Of a stretch of DNA of 33,109 bases, positions 1 to 7,015 are shown in pieces. The DNA is from Reyranella sp. (GTDB lineage Bacteria > Pseudomonadota > Alphaproteobacteria > Reyranellales > Reyranellaceae). Position numbers and translations under genes: made by a program. Numbering within the stretch: the stretch's first letter is position 1; each line of letters opens with the position of its first letter. The notes under the pieces were generated by a model. The model saw only the letters and a list, made by a program, of their open reading frames with translations, ran no database searches and was not told the DNA's origin. Location: the NCBI GenBank assembly GCA_019745575.1, contig JAIETA010000163.1, forward strand, positions 1-33,109, read 5' to 3'.

Positions 1-243
1 CGCGGCGGCGATGCGCTTGGCGCTCTGCTCCGCCTCCAGGGCCTCGCGTCGCGGCCGCAGCTCCTCGTCGGCCCGGACCTGCAGCTCCGCCAGCGACAGA
101 TGGGCCATGTGCTGGGGCAGCCGCACATTGTTGCCGTGGATGCGCTTGTAGTAGGCCGCTTCGGCCCACGACAGCGCCTCGATGCGTTCCGGCGGGCGCG
201 CGTGGCCCGGGCCGAAAAGCCGCTCGTTGTCGGTGACTGTCAT
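1..243 (-). CDS. Unrecognised small protein, N-terminal 81 residues (3' end outside the window)
   Basis: The reading frame starts at ATG 243-241 and is still open at position 1, so the C-terminus is missing. The start is supported by an AGGAAA Shine-Dalgarno just upstream and a good promoter at 310-338. The protein is hydrophilic and probably helical, with a conserved-looking core (EALSWAEAAYYKRIHGNN, then VRLPQHMAHLSLAEL) and a charged Glu/Arg-rich stretch. I see no signal peptide or membrane segment and do not recognise the family. A decayed second copy lies at 3974-4152, beyond the GNAT and NRPS-like genes. It aligns over the core but lacks 19 residues of the charged stretch and the whole N-terminus. 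The gene lies downstream of the NRPS-like gene on the same strand but has its own promoter, so shared function is not shown. Confidence 0.65.
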   Translation of the reverse strand, partial: MTVTDNERLFGPGHARPPERIEALSWAEAAYYKRIHGNNVRLPQHMAHLSLAELQVRADEELRPRREALEAEQSAKRIAAA

Positions 244-309
244 GTTCGTTTCCTATCAAGACGGGCCCGAGGGAGGCGCCACCAGCCTAAGGTTTCTTGG
301 CGTTGACCA

Positions 310-338
310 AGTATAGGCACGACAGGATCATATTGCAA
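310..338 (-). promoter_or_regulatory. Sigma70-type promoter of the small gene at 1-243
   Basis: On the minus strand, -35 TTGCAA (338-333) is followed after exactly 17 nt by -10 TATACT (315-310). Transcription would start near 303, leaving a leader of about 60 nt before the ATG at 243. An inverted repeat CTTGG-N6-CCAAG (296-311) overlaps the -10 and start site and could bind a repressor. The same layout is present in decayed form in the second copy (4195-4223). Confidence 0.6.
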
Positions 339-370
339 TAGGCCAAATCCGGTAGGCCGCTGCCCCACCG

Positions 371-389
371 TGCCGGCAGAATGCCGGCA
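371..389 (-). terminator. Hairpin after the NRPS-like gene (candidate terminator, no U-tract)
   Basis: A perfect 8-bp stem, TGCCGGCA-GAA-TGCCGGCA, begins 26 nt past the stop codon of the NRPS-like gene. It has no T-run, so rho-independent termination is only possible, not clear. The identical hairpin recurs at 4256-4274, 27 nt past the stop codon of the cyclase gene. Confidence 0.4.
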
Positions 390-415
390 GTCCGCTGCCG
401 GTCACCTCCCGTCTT

Positions 416-3202
416 TCAGCCTGTCGGGGGAACGGCCGTGGACTTGTGGTGGGCCTGAAGGACCAGACGTGCGAACCGCTCGCTCAGCTCTTCGCCGGCT
501 TGACCGGTCAGCATGGTCGAGTGATCGCCCGGCACGGCGACGATCGAGAGCCGGCTCGTACGCCCGTGCCAGCCGAGATCTTCCGGCGCGCCGGGCCGGT
601 TCTCCTGCGAGCGCAACAGCACGGTCGGCACATCGAGCCGCGGATGGCCTCCGGCGCCGAGCCAGCAGGCGTGGTGGTGGGCGAACAGCCGCATCGTCGC
701 GTGCAGTCGGGCGACGAAAATCACACTGCGCGGCAGCGGCGGATTCAGACCGACGACGGCGCGCACCAGCGCCCTGCCGGCCGGGCTGGCGAAGAATCCG
801 GCCGAAAGCAGAGTCTGAACCAGGCGCGGCCAGTCGCGGCGGCGCAAGCCGCGGCCGTAGCGGCGAATCTCGTCGGCAAAGGATGGCCGGCGCGCCGGAG
901 CGGCCTCGTAGGTCCGGCCGGTGACGTCGGTGTCCAGCACGAGAAGAAGGGCAACCTCGCGCCCGGCGTCGCGAAGCCGCCGGGCGGCCTCGAAGGCGAC
1001 GTCGCCGCCGTCGGAGTAGCCGGCGAACACCAGCGGCCCGACCGGCCGCAGAGCCACGACCTGCCCGACGGCGTGCGCGGCGATCGCCTCGAAGGACGCC
1101 GCGCGGCCGGCAAGCGTCGCGAGGTCCGGATAGCCGATCTGGCGGATGTCGAACTGCCGCAGACAGGCGGCCCGGAACGCCGCGAGGTAGGAATCGCCGC
1201 CGCCGCCCGGCGGAAAGAGAAAGATTGCCGGCTGGTCGGAGGCCAGGGTCTCGCGGGGCAGGGTCAGGCAGCCATCGAGCGCGTGCGCGAGCTGCTCGAC
1301 GGTCATCCGGCCGTCGAAGCGTTCCATGGGCAGCGATCGGCCGCACAACTGCTCGAGGTCGAACACCAGCTGCAGCAGGCGCAGGGAGTCGCCGCCCGAC
1401 TCCTCGAACGAATGCCGGCCCTGTGGCGGTCGGCCCAGGGCGGCGCGCCACGCCGTGTCGACCATCTCGGCCCCGCGGCGGCTGGCCGGTGCCGCCGGCG
1501 CCGCAAGCGGCTCCGCGATCCGGTCCCGTCGCGCCGCATGCGCCAGGAGCGCGTCCTCGTCGACCTTGCGGCCGGGCAGCAGCGGCAAGGCGGAAAGCAG
1601 ATGGATCTCTGCCGGCCGCATGTAGGCGGGCAGCGTGGCGGCCAGGCGGTCGCGCAGAGCGCTCGCCAGACCGGCCGGTGTGTCCCCGTCCGGGACGACG
1701 AAGGCCAGGATGCGCGGCTCGAGGTCGAACCGCCGTGCCAGCACCGCCGCCTCGGCGACACCCGGTGCGCGCCGGAGCTGGGTTTCGATCTCGGCCGGTT
1801 CGACGCGGTTGCCGAGGATCTTGATCTGTCGGTCGCGGCGTCCGAGCGTGACAAATAGGCCGTCGCCGCGCTGTCGCACGAGGTCGCCGGTGCGGTAGAC
1901 TGGAAGGTCGCTGCCTGCCGGGTCGACCTCGAAGGGCCCGGGATGGAGCGCGCCGGCGCGCCAGACGCCGGCCGAGGTCCAGGGGCTGCGCACGACCAGT
2001 TCACCGGCCTCGCCGCACGCGACAGGGCGGCCGGCCTCGTCGACCACGGCGAGGTCGATGCCGGCAAGCGCATAGCCTGCCGGCACGCGGGCGTCCTCGA
2101 CGGGCGGCTCGGCGGGCACGAACCACTGCACCAGCGCCGGCGCCTCGGTGGCGCCGTAGACCGACAATATGCGGCAGTCGGCCGGCAGCACGCGCCGCAT
2201 CTGCTCGAGGTCGATGGCCAGCAGCGCATCGCCCGAGGTCTGGACGCAGCGCAGGGAGGCGAAGGCGCGTCGGGCGTCGGCCAGCCGGCTGACGCTGCGC
2301 CATACGGCGGGAGTCGAGAACATCATGGTCAGGCGCCGGTCCTCGACGGCGCGCACCACCGGGCCGAGCCCGACGCGTTGCAGGTCGAGTTTCACGAGGC
2401 TCGCACCCGACAGCATGACCTCGAAGATCTGCTGCAGACCGCCGATGGTGCTCGGCGAGGCCAGCGACAGCACCTTGTCGTCGGGCCGCAGGTGGACGGC
2501 GTTGATCAGTTCCGAGGCGCGGTGCAGCACGGCGCGCTGCGACAGGGCAATGCCCTTGGGACGGCCCGTGCTGCCGGACGTGTAGACCACGAACGCCGCC
2601 GCCGCCGGCGCAAGCGGCACGGTGGCCGGCGGCGCCACGTGGCTGTCATGACCGACGGCCTTGCCGGCAGCTCCCTCGAGTGCCCCGGCGAGCGCCTCGT
2701 CGAGCGCGATCACGGCCGTGCCGGCCGGCAGCAGCAGGCCGCGGTCGATCTCGTCCTGCCGCATGATCGCCGCGCCGAGGCCGGCATCGCGCACGATTGC
2801 GGCAACGCGGTCCGGCGGATGATGGCGGTCGATCATGATGCAGGGCCGCGCCGCCGCGAGGCAGGCGAGCACGGCCACGGGATAGGCGGCCTCGTTGGGC
2901 AGCAGCACGCCGACCGCCCGGCCCGGCGGCACGGCCGCCTCTATCCGCGCGGCAAGGCGGCAACACGCCCTCCAGATCTCGCCGTAGGTCAGTTGCCCGG
3001 CCGCATCCTCGCAGGCGACGCGATCCGCAAAGGTGCTGGCGGCCTTGGCAAACAGTTCGAGGGCCGGCCGCTCGACCCACGAGGGGTCGAAGGGCGTGAA
3101 TGCGACCGAAGGTCCGTCAAGATCGAGGGGCATGGCCGGCGGGCGCGACCATCGCAGGCCGGCCGGCGCCGAGGGAGTTGGGGCGGAGGGCGGAAGGGTC
3201 AT
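416..3202 (-). CDS. Stand-alone NRPS-like protein, A-T-TE architecture
   Basis: A 928-residue protein starting at ATG 3202, 23 nt after the GNAT gene. Residues about 45-560 are an AMP-forming adenylation domain: A3 [13 protein letters not shown] (205-217), YGATE (349-353), YRTGD (436-440), A8 from LGRRDRQIK (453-461) and a candidate A10 lysine K546. Residues about 575-645 are a carrier domain with GGDSL, phosphopantetheine site Ser606. Residues about 655-920 are a thioesterase with GYSDG (Ser730), a likely Asp near 757 and His894. There is no condensation, reductase or epimerase domain. By eye, the position of GrsA Asp235, which holds the alpha-amino group, is Ile253, so a standard alpha-amino acid substrate is doubtful. 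The protein probably activates one carboxylic acid, loads it on its own carrier and releases it as free acid, ester, amide or dimer. The product is unknown. The GNAT partner could acylate substrate or product. Confidence 0.9.
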   Translation of the reverse strand: MTLPPSAPTPSAPAGLRWSRPPAMPLDLDGPSVAFTPFDPSWVERPALELFAKAASTFADRVACEDAAGQLTYGEIWRACCRLAARIEAAVPPGRAVGVLLPNEAAYPVAVLACLAAARPCIMIDRHHPPDRVAAIVRDAGLGAAIMRQDEIDRGLLLPAGTAVIALDEALAGALEGAAGKAVGHDSHVAPPATVPLAPAAAAFVVYTSGSTGRPKGIALSQRAVLHRASELINAVHLRPDDKVLSLASPSTIGGLQQIFEVMLSGASLVKLDLQRVGLGPVVRAVEDRRLTMMFSTPAVWRSVSRLADARRAFASLRCVQTSGDALLAIDLEQMRRVLPADCRILSVYGATEAPALVQWFVPAEPPVEDARVPAGYALAGIDLAVVDEAGRPVACGEAGELVVRSPWTSAGVWRAGALHPGPFEVDPAGSDLPVYRTGDLVRQRGDGLFVTLGRRDRQIKILGNRVEPAEIETQLRRAPGVAEAAVLARRFDLEPRILAFVVPDGDTPAGLASALRDRLAATLPAYMRPAEIHLLSALPLLPGRKVDEDALLAHAARRDRIAEPLAAPAAPASRRGAEMVDTAWRAALGRPPQGRHSFEESGGDSLRLLQLVFDLEQLCGRSLPMERFDGRMTVEQLAHALDGCLTLPRETLASDQPAIFLFPPGGGGDSYLAAFRAACLRQFDIRQIGYPDLATLAGRAASFEAIAAHAVGQVVALRPVGPLVFAGYSDGGDVAFEAARRLRDAGREVALLLVLDTDVTGRTYEAAPARRPSFADEIRRYGRGLRRRDWPRLVQTLLSAGFFASPAGRALVRAVVGLNPPLPRSVIFVARLHATMRLFAHHHACWLGAGGHPRLDVPTVLLRSQENRPGAPEDLGWHGRTSRLSIVAVPGDHSTMLTGQAGEELSERFARLVLQAHHKSTAVPPTG

Positions 3203-3225
3203 CGACGGCGGTGAACGGTCTGACC

Positions 3226-3891
3226 TCAGGAGGCGCGGAACAGCGGTTCGACGAAGCCGCGTCGGGCGAGAAACAGGGGCCGCGATCGCGCGGTGCGCTG
3301 GATATAGAACACGCGGCCGCACTCGCGCCAGCCCAGCGTCGCCAGGCCGCCATGGCTGCCCGTTCGGTCGAGGCTGGCGAGCGTATAGGCGTGGCGGTCG
3401 CCGCGGTCGCGCGCATGGCTCAACATCGCACGCAGGACGAAGGCATGAAGGCCGCGACCGCGGAATTCGGCCGGCGTCAGCGCGTCGGTGGTGTAGACCT
3501 CGCCGGGCTTCAGGCGGATCGGATGGCCCGGCAGGGCATCGCCCCAGCTGGCGCAAAGCCAGTTGATGTGGGCCACCCGCCCGCGATGGCTGGCGATGAA
3601 GCAGAGTTCGCCGCGGCGCAGGCGATCGAGATAGGCCGCCCGACCCGCCGTCCGGGCGTCGATGCCGTCGGTCGCCTCGCCGAGGAACAGCCACGGGTCG
3701 CCGGCATAGAGGGCGCAGATCAGGTCGAGGTCGGGCTCGGCTGCGATGCGCAACGAGACCTCGAGCGGCGGCGCGATCTCGGGCAGCGGCGGCGCGAGAG
3801 GCCGTTCCAGCAAGACGTCGCCGTGCAGCTGGCCGACCGGCGCGGCGAGGCGCTTGCCGATCGTCCAGAGTCGCGCCGGCATCTTCATCAT
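3226..3891 (-). CDS. GNAT-family N-acyltransferase
   Basis: A 221-residue protein. The start is taken at the tandem ATG-ATG (3891/3888), since further upstream the frame runs through the decayed repeat copy. Motif A of the GNAT fold is seen as TPAEFRGRGLHAFVLRAML (139-157), with RGRG (144-147) as the acetyl-CoA pyrophosphate loop. The preceding strand GEVYTTDAL and the later FYIQRTARSRPLFLARRGF fit the usual C-terminal part of such enzymes. No signal peptide is present. It is followed after 23 nt by the A-T-TE gene and is very likely co-transcribed with it, which suggests that it transfers an acyl group to the substrate or product of that enzyme. Acceptor and donor cannot be read from the sequence. 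Confidence 0.8.
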   Translation of the reverse strand: MMKMPARLWTIGKRLAAPVGQLHGDVLLERPLAPPLPEIAPPLEVSLRIAAEPDLDLICALYAGDPWLFLGEATDGIDARTAGRAAYLDRLRRGELCFIASHRGRVAHINWLCASWGDALPGHPIRLKPGEVYTTDALTPAEFRGRGLHAFVLRAMLSHARDRGDRHAYTLASLDRTGSHGGLATLGWRECGRVFYIQRTARSRPLFLARRGFVEPLFRAS

Positions 3892-3973
3892 TGGCCGGCG
3901 GCCGGCGGGACAAGCGGCGGGGTGGGCTGGCGGCCGTGGGGCCTGCTGTCCGCGTTCTGGGCGTTCATGGTTT

Positions 3974-4152
3974 TCAGTCTCGCGCCGGATCCGCGGGATT
4001 GGCAACGGGGTTGCCGGCGGCGATGCGCTTGGCGCTGCGCTCGGCCAGCGACAGATGGGCCGCATGCCGGGGTAGCCGCACATTGTCGCGGTAGATGCGC
4101 TTGTAGTCGGCCGCTTCGGCCCACGACAGCGCCTCGATGCATTCCGACGGGT
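3974..4152 (-). pseudogene. Decayed copy of the small ORF at 1-243
   Basis: The minus-strand frame encodes ECIEALSWAEAADYKRI, then VRLPRHAAHLSLAER and SAKRIAAG, followed by a short tail ending at TGA 3976-3974. This matches the gene at 1-243 but lacks 19 internal residues (57 nt, in frame) and its N-terminal part. The DNA that carries the start codon and Shine-Dalgarno in copy 1 is absent here and no replacement start is obvious. I regard it as a non-functional remnant of a duplication. Confidence 0.75.
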
Positions 4153-4194
4153 GCGGGCGGGGCGCCGCCGGCCTGGGGTTCTTGGTCTTGGCCA

Positions 4195-4223
4195 AGCATA
4201 GGCATGACAGGATCGTATTGAAG
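4195..4223 (-). promoter_or_regulatory. Weakened duplicate promoter upstream of the GNAT/NRPS-like pair
   Basis: This is the same position in the repeat as the promoter at 310-338. The minus strand reads CTTCAA (4223-4218), 17 nt, TATGCT (4200-4195). The inverted repeat CTTGG-N6-CCAAG is kept at 4181-4196. With its own ORF dead, any activity left would read into the GNAT gene about 300 nt downstream. Confidence 0.35.
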
Positions 4224-4255
4224 TCGCCTAGATCCGGTAGGTCGGCCCCCCACCG

Positions 4256-4274
4256 TGCCGGCAGAATGCCGGCA
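4256..4274 (-). terminator. Hairpin after the cyclase gene (candidate terminator, no U-tract)
   Basis: TGCCGGCA-GAA-TGCCGGCA again, identical to 371-389 and 27 nt past the cyclase stop codon. No T-run follows, so its role as a terminator is inferred from position alone. Confidence 0.4.
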
Positions 4275-4301
4275 GTCCGCCGGGCGACCGGCCGGCCCGT
4301 C

Positions 4302-5255
4302 TCAGCGGGCGCCGTCGATCTCGGCGAGGCGGATCTCGGCCAGGGCCTTGAACTCGCCCTCGGGATACTTCTCGAGATAGGCGTGCAGCGAGGCCGGGTT
4401 GTCGCTCTCGCGCACCGATTCCCAGAACGACAGTTCGACCTCGCGGTCCTGCGGATCGCGCATGCCGCCCTGGGCCGAGGCGAACTCTTCGAGGCGGGTA
4501 CGCGCCAGGGCCGCGAAGCTGCCGTCGGGATACTGCTCGAGGTAGGCCTCGTAGTCGGCGGCGCGCGCGCTCTCCTTGATCGATTCCCAGAACACGATCT
4601 CGACCGACTGCTGCTCGGCCGCCGTCGGCTCGGCGGGCGGCGTCTCGACCGACAGCCGGTCCGTCGCCGCGGACTCGCGTGCGAGTTCGATCGGCACCGC
4701 CAACGGCGTCTCGTCGTCGCCGTCGGCGGCATCGGGCAGCAGGCGGAAGACGCGGATCGGCTGGGCGATGTTCTTGACCGTCTGCTCGCCCAGGTCCCCG
4801 AAACCGTAGGGCACCTTGTGCCTTATGTGATCGCGTACGCCGCGCGAGATGCAGATGCCGCCGGCCGCGGCGAGCCCCTCGAGGCGCGCCGCGATGTTGA
4901 CGCCGTCGCCGAAGATGTCGCCGTCTTTCACCATGACGTCGCCGACATTGATGCCGATGCGGAAGAGCATGCGCTTGTCCTCGGGCAGCGCCTCATTGGC
5001 CGAGGCGAGGTCGCGCTGGATATCGACGGCGCAGTCGACGGCGGCGAAGACGCTGGCGAACTCGGCCAGAATGCTGTCGCCGGCCGTGCCGCAGATCCGC
5101 CCACCGTGCCGGGCGATCAGCGCATCGGTGACGGCGCGGTGCGCCGACAGGGTCGCGAGCGTGCCTTCCTCGTCGGTGCCCATCAGGCGGCTATAGCCCT
5201 CGATGTCGGCAGCGAGGATGGCGATCAGCTTGCGTTCGAGCGGCGGCGCTTCCAT
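4302..5255 (-). CDS. Class III adenylate/guanylate cyclase with two C-terminal repeats
   Basis: A 317-residue protein from ATG 5255; GTG 5270 in the same frame would add five residues, and neither start has a clear Shine-Dalgarno. Residues about 7-175 are the catalytic domain. The metal-binding aspartates are in LAADIEGYS (D17) and GTAGDSILAEF (D60), and the transition-state residues are in FGDGVNIAARLE (N120, R124). All key residues are present, so the enzyme should be active as a dimer making a cyclic nucleotide. After a Glu/Ala-rich linker come two repeats of about 40 residues (218-257 and 273-312), each built on FWES-x5-14-YL-x-YP-x-G-x-F-x-LA-x-x-RL. No membrane segment or sensor domain precedes the catalytic part, so regulation may come through the repeats. 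The gene is divergent from the CBS gene. Confidence 0.9.
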   Translation of the reverse strand: MEAPPLERKLIAILAADIEGYSRLMGTDEEGTLATLSAHRAVTDALIARHGGRICGTAGDSILAEFASVFAAVDCAVDIQRDLASANEALPEDKRMLFRIGINVGDVMVKDGDIFGDGVNIAARLEGLAAAGGICISRGVRDHIRHKVPYGFGDLGEQTVKNIAQPIRVFRLLPDAADGDDETPLAVPIELARESAATDRLSVETPPAEPTAAEQQSVEIVFWESIKESARAADYEAYLEQYPDGSFAALARTRLEEFASAQGGMRDPQDREVELSFWESVRESDNPASLHAYLEKYPEGEFKALAEIRLAEIDGAR

Positions 5256-5421
5256 GTCGGTGGGGCTCACCGGCCGGCGGCGCGCAATGGCGCCCGGGCA
5301 TCTGACTTCGAGGGCCGGAACATCGATGACTCCTGGCGGCGGTTGCCGGCAGGAGAGTTAACGCCGCCGGACGCCGCATGTTCCGCAAGCGGCTGCGGCG
5401 AGGAAGGCGCTACCGTCGATC

Positions 5422-5450
5422 GGGGCGCAGGTGCGCCCCCAAGGGGGCGC
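5422..5450. other. Two mutually exclusive hairpins in the cyclase/CBS intergenic region
   Basis: GGGGCGCA-GG-TGCGCCCC (5422-5439) and GCGCCCCC-AA-GGGGGCGC (5433-5450) share their middle strand, so only one can form at a time. They lie between two divergent genes, upstream of the FNR-like promoter and outside either coding region. The rest of 5256-5459 shows nothing else I can name. Confidence 0.4.
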
Positions 5451-5459
5451 TCCGGCCGT

Positions 5460-5501
5460 TTGACGCAGGTCAATCGGCGGGGCCGGCCGCCGGCGTAGTT
5501 T
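5460..5501 (+). promoter_or_regulatory. FNR/FixK-type box with -10 element driving the CBS gene
   Basis: TTGAC-GCAG-GTCAA (5460-5473) is a perfect match to the CRP/FNR-family consensus TTGAY-N4-RTCAA used by FNR, FixK and Dnr proteins. A -10-like TAGTTT lies at 5496-5501, giving a start site near 5508. The box centre (5466.5) would then be at about -41.5, the standard position for class II activation. The leader to the ATG at 5576 would be about 68 nt. Low-oxygen activation is inferred from this match. Confidence 0.65.
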
Positions 5502-5575
5502 GTGACAGTCCGGTGACGATGGTGCGGTGACGGTGCCGTGCGCCGGCCGTTCACAGCTTGTGCGGGGACATTGCG

Positions 5576-5995
5576 ATGAGACAGCTCCAGGACATCGTGT
5601 GGGACCAGAAGCCGGTGATGCTGCCGCCGACCGCCAGCGTGACGGCGGCGTGCCAGGCGATGCGCGATCGCCGCGTCGGCTCGGTCGTGGTGGCCGCGGC
5701 CGACGGCCGGCTGGCCGGCATCTTCACCGGCCGCGACGCGGTGTGCCGCGTGCTGGCAGCCGGCCGCGACCCCGCGACGACCAGCCTGGCCGAGGTGATG
5801 ACGGCCAACCCCGCGACGCTGGCGCCGCACCAGAGCGCGCTCGATGCGTTGCGTCTGATGTGGGACGGCGGCTATCGCCACCTGCCGCTGGTCAAGGCAG
5901 GCCGGGTGGTGGGCGTCGTCTCGCGCGGCGACTTCAAGGGCCTGGAACATCACCGTCACGACGAGGAGCGCGACCTCTGGGAGCACATGCGGTAG
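5576..5995 (+). CDS. CBS-domain pair protein
   Basis: A 139-residue soluble protein. The start at ATG 5576 is chosen over TTG 5558 because GGGGA lies 8 nt upstream. Two CBS motifs are seen: the first ends in VGSVVVAAADGRLAGIFTGRD, the second spans about residues 70-125 and ends in PLVKAGRVVGVVSRGDF. A short His/Glu-rich tail follows. Tandem CBS domains bind adenine nucleotides or S-adenosyl ligands and act as sensors, and no effector domain is attached. The upstream FNR/FixK-like box suggests induction under oxygen limitation, as for many stand-alone CBS and universal-stress proteins in alphaproteobacteria. The partner is unknown. Confidence 0.85.
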   Translation: MRQLQDIVWDQKPVMLPPTASVTAACQAMRDRRVGSVVVAAADGRLAGIFTGRDAVCRVLAAGRDPATTSLAEVMTANPATLAPHQSALDALRLMWDGGYRHLPLVKAGRVVGVVSRGDFKGLEHHRHDEERDLWEHMR

Positions 5996-6025
5996 CGGTC
6001 GAAATCAGACACAAGAATCCCATGG

Positions 6026-6103
6026 GCGAGCGGGACGCTCGCGGTCCGGAAGATCATGAGTCTTCCGGACCGCGCGCATCTCAGGGCGAAGTTTACTTCG
6101 CCC
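6026..6103. repeat. Cluster of three perfect stem-loops (REP-like)
   Basis: Between the CBS and hydrolase genes stand GCGAGCG-GGA-CGCTCGC (6026-6042), a 13-bp stem with 7-nt loop (arms 6041-6053 and 6061-6073, starting GCGGTCCGG), and GGGCGAAGT-TT-ACTTCGCCC (6084-6103). The first two stems share two bases. The segment 6061-6082 recurs with one mismatch at 11111-11132, which marks it as a dispersed element rather than a simple terminator. Confidence 0.6.
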
Positions 6104-6198
6104 GACGCGCTCATCGCTTTCCGTGTGTCGCCATCGAGAAGAGCCGACCGGGCGCGTCGGCGATTTGCCGCGGTGGCCGGCGTGCGCAATGATCGGGC

Positions 6199-6915
6199 AT
6201 GAAAACCTTCGCCCTCGGCCTGCTCCTCCTGCTGTCCGGCCTCGCCAGCGGCGCGGCGGCGCGCGACGAACTGGCGACCTCGGCCCCGATGTCGGGCGGC
6301 GAGACCGTGCCCTACATCCTGACGAGCAAGCCGGGCACGCCGGCCTACGCCGTGATCCTGACGCCGGGCGGCTCGGGGGTGATGAATCCCCGCATGGAGG
6401 CGGGCAAGCTCACCTTCGCCTTCGCCGGCAATTTTCTCATCCGCTCGCGCGAGCTGTTCGCCGACGGCCGCTTCGTCGCCGCCTCGACCGACGCGACCTC
6501 GACTCCGGCGCGCATCCTGGCGATCGTCCAGGACCTGCAGCGCCGCTACGGCGGGATCACGGTCTACGTCGTCGGCACCAGCTGCAGCACCGAGGCCACC
6601 ATGAAGCTGAGCGCGCCGCTCGACGGCCAGGTGGCGGGCTTCGTCCACACCTCGTCGATGAACAGCATCGCGGGTTTCGATCCGCGCCGGTTCAAGAGCC
6701 GCCATCTCGTCGTCTGGCACCGCATGGATGCCTGCCGGGCGACCAAGCCGTCGGCCAGCGCCGGCTCGCGCTCGAGCTACGGCACCGAGGCCATCGAGAT
6801 GGAGGGCGGCACGTCGGTCGGCGACGACTGCGAGGCGCGGTCTCATCACGGCTACAACGGCCTCGAGGCCGAGACCGTCGCCAAGATCAAGGCGTGGATG
6901 CTGGCCGTCCGGTAG
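6199..6915 (+). CDS. Secreted alpha/beta-hydrolase-like protein
   Basis: A 238-residue protein with an N-terminal signal peptide (hydrophobic stretch 4-16, probable cleavage after GAAA near residue 21), so it is probably periplasmic. The fold is suggested by strand AYAVILTPGGSG (49-60, oxyanion-like turn), nucleophile elbow VVGTSCST (124-131) with Ser128, a possible acid D177 in WHRMDAC and His216/217 in ARSHHGY. The elbow reads GTSCS rather than GxSxG; the last position is Ser instead of Gly. Four cysteines (129, 179, 211 and neighbours) could form disulphides. The substrate is unknown. The start has no strong Shine-Dalgarno but fits the signal peptide. It stands alone after the hairpin cluster. 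Confidence 0.7.
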   Translation: MKTFALGLLLLLSGLASGAAARDELATSAPMSGGETVPYILTSKPGTPAYAVILTPGGSGVMNPRMEAGKLTFAFAGNFLIRSRELFADGRFVAASTDATSTPARILAIVQDLQRRYGGITVYVVGTSCSTEATMKLSAPLDGQVAGFVHTSSMNSIAGFDPRRFKSRHLVVWHRMDACRATKPSASAGSRSSYGTEAIEMEGGTSVGDDCEARSHHGYNGLEAETVAKIKAWMLAVR

Positions 6916-7015
6916 GCCACGTCGTCCGCCGGCGCCATGCGCGGCTGGTCATTCAGACTGCCCCAGAACGATGTTGCGCGGAGCGGCAATCGGAGGAGCA
7001 TTGCGTCAGTCGATG

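Larger units (their letters stand above)
1..395. repeat. Direct repeat module, copy 1 (hairpin + promoter + small ORF)
   Basis: This stretch aligns at the DNA level with 4012-4280 in the same orientation. Well-conserved blocks include the small-ORF core (about 88-190), the promoter region (about 285-360) and the hairpin region (about 362-395). Relative to copy 2 it contains an extra 57 nt in the ORF near 31-87, and about 75 nt carrying the start codon and Shine-Dalgarno near 195-270. It may extend left of the window. Confidence 0.8.
4012..4280. repeat. Direct repeat module, copy 2 (degenerate)
   Basis: This is the partner of 1-395, in the same orientation, and fills most of the 410 bp without an intact gene between the GNAT start (3891) and the cyclase stop (4302). 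It keeps the ORF core, the promoter spacing and the hairpin, including a nearly unchanged block from the hairpin to TCCGC at 4276-4280. It has lost the start region and part of the ORF. Confidence 0.8.

Noticed and set aside
402-3214. Many long plus-strand and alternative-frame ORFs across the NRPS-like gene
   Set aside because: They are antisense or out-of-frame shadows caused by high GC, with Arg/Gly/Ala-rich composition and no recognisable motifs.
3203-3913. Longer NRPS-like frame (1165 residues) reaching 3913
   Set aside because: The added part is the GNAT gene read in another frame; the A domain begins normally after ATG 3202.
3892-4083. N-terminal extension of the GNAT frame up to position 4083
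   Set aside because: The extension runs through the decayed repeat copy in another frame, has no family similarity and no ribosome site; the tandem ATG at 3891/3888 fits the protein better.
1-4280. Repeat-flanked NRPS-like region considered as a transposon
   Set aside because: No transposase, integrase, terminal inverted repeats or target-site duplication is visible in the window.
5558-5575. TTG start for the CBS protein, adding six residues
   Set aside because: The ATG at 5576 has a GGGGA ribosome site at the right distance; the TTG has none.
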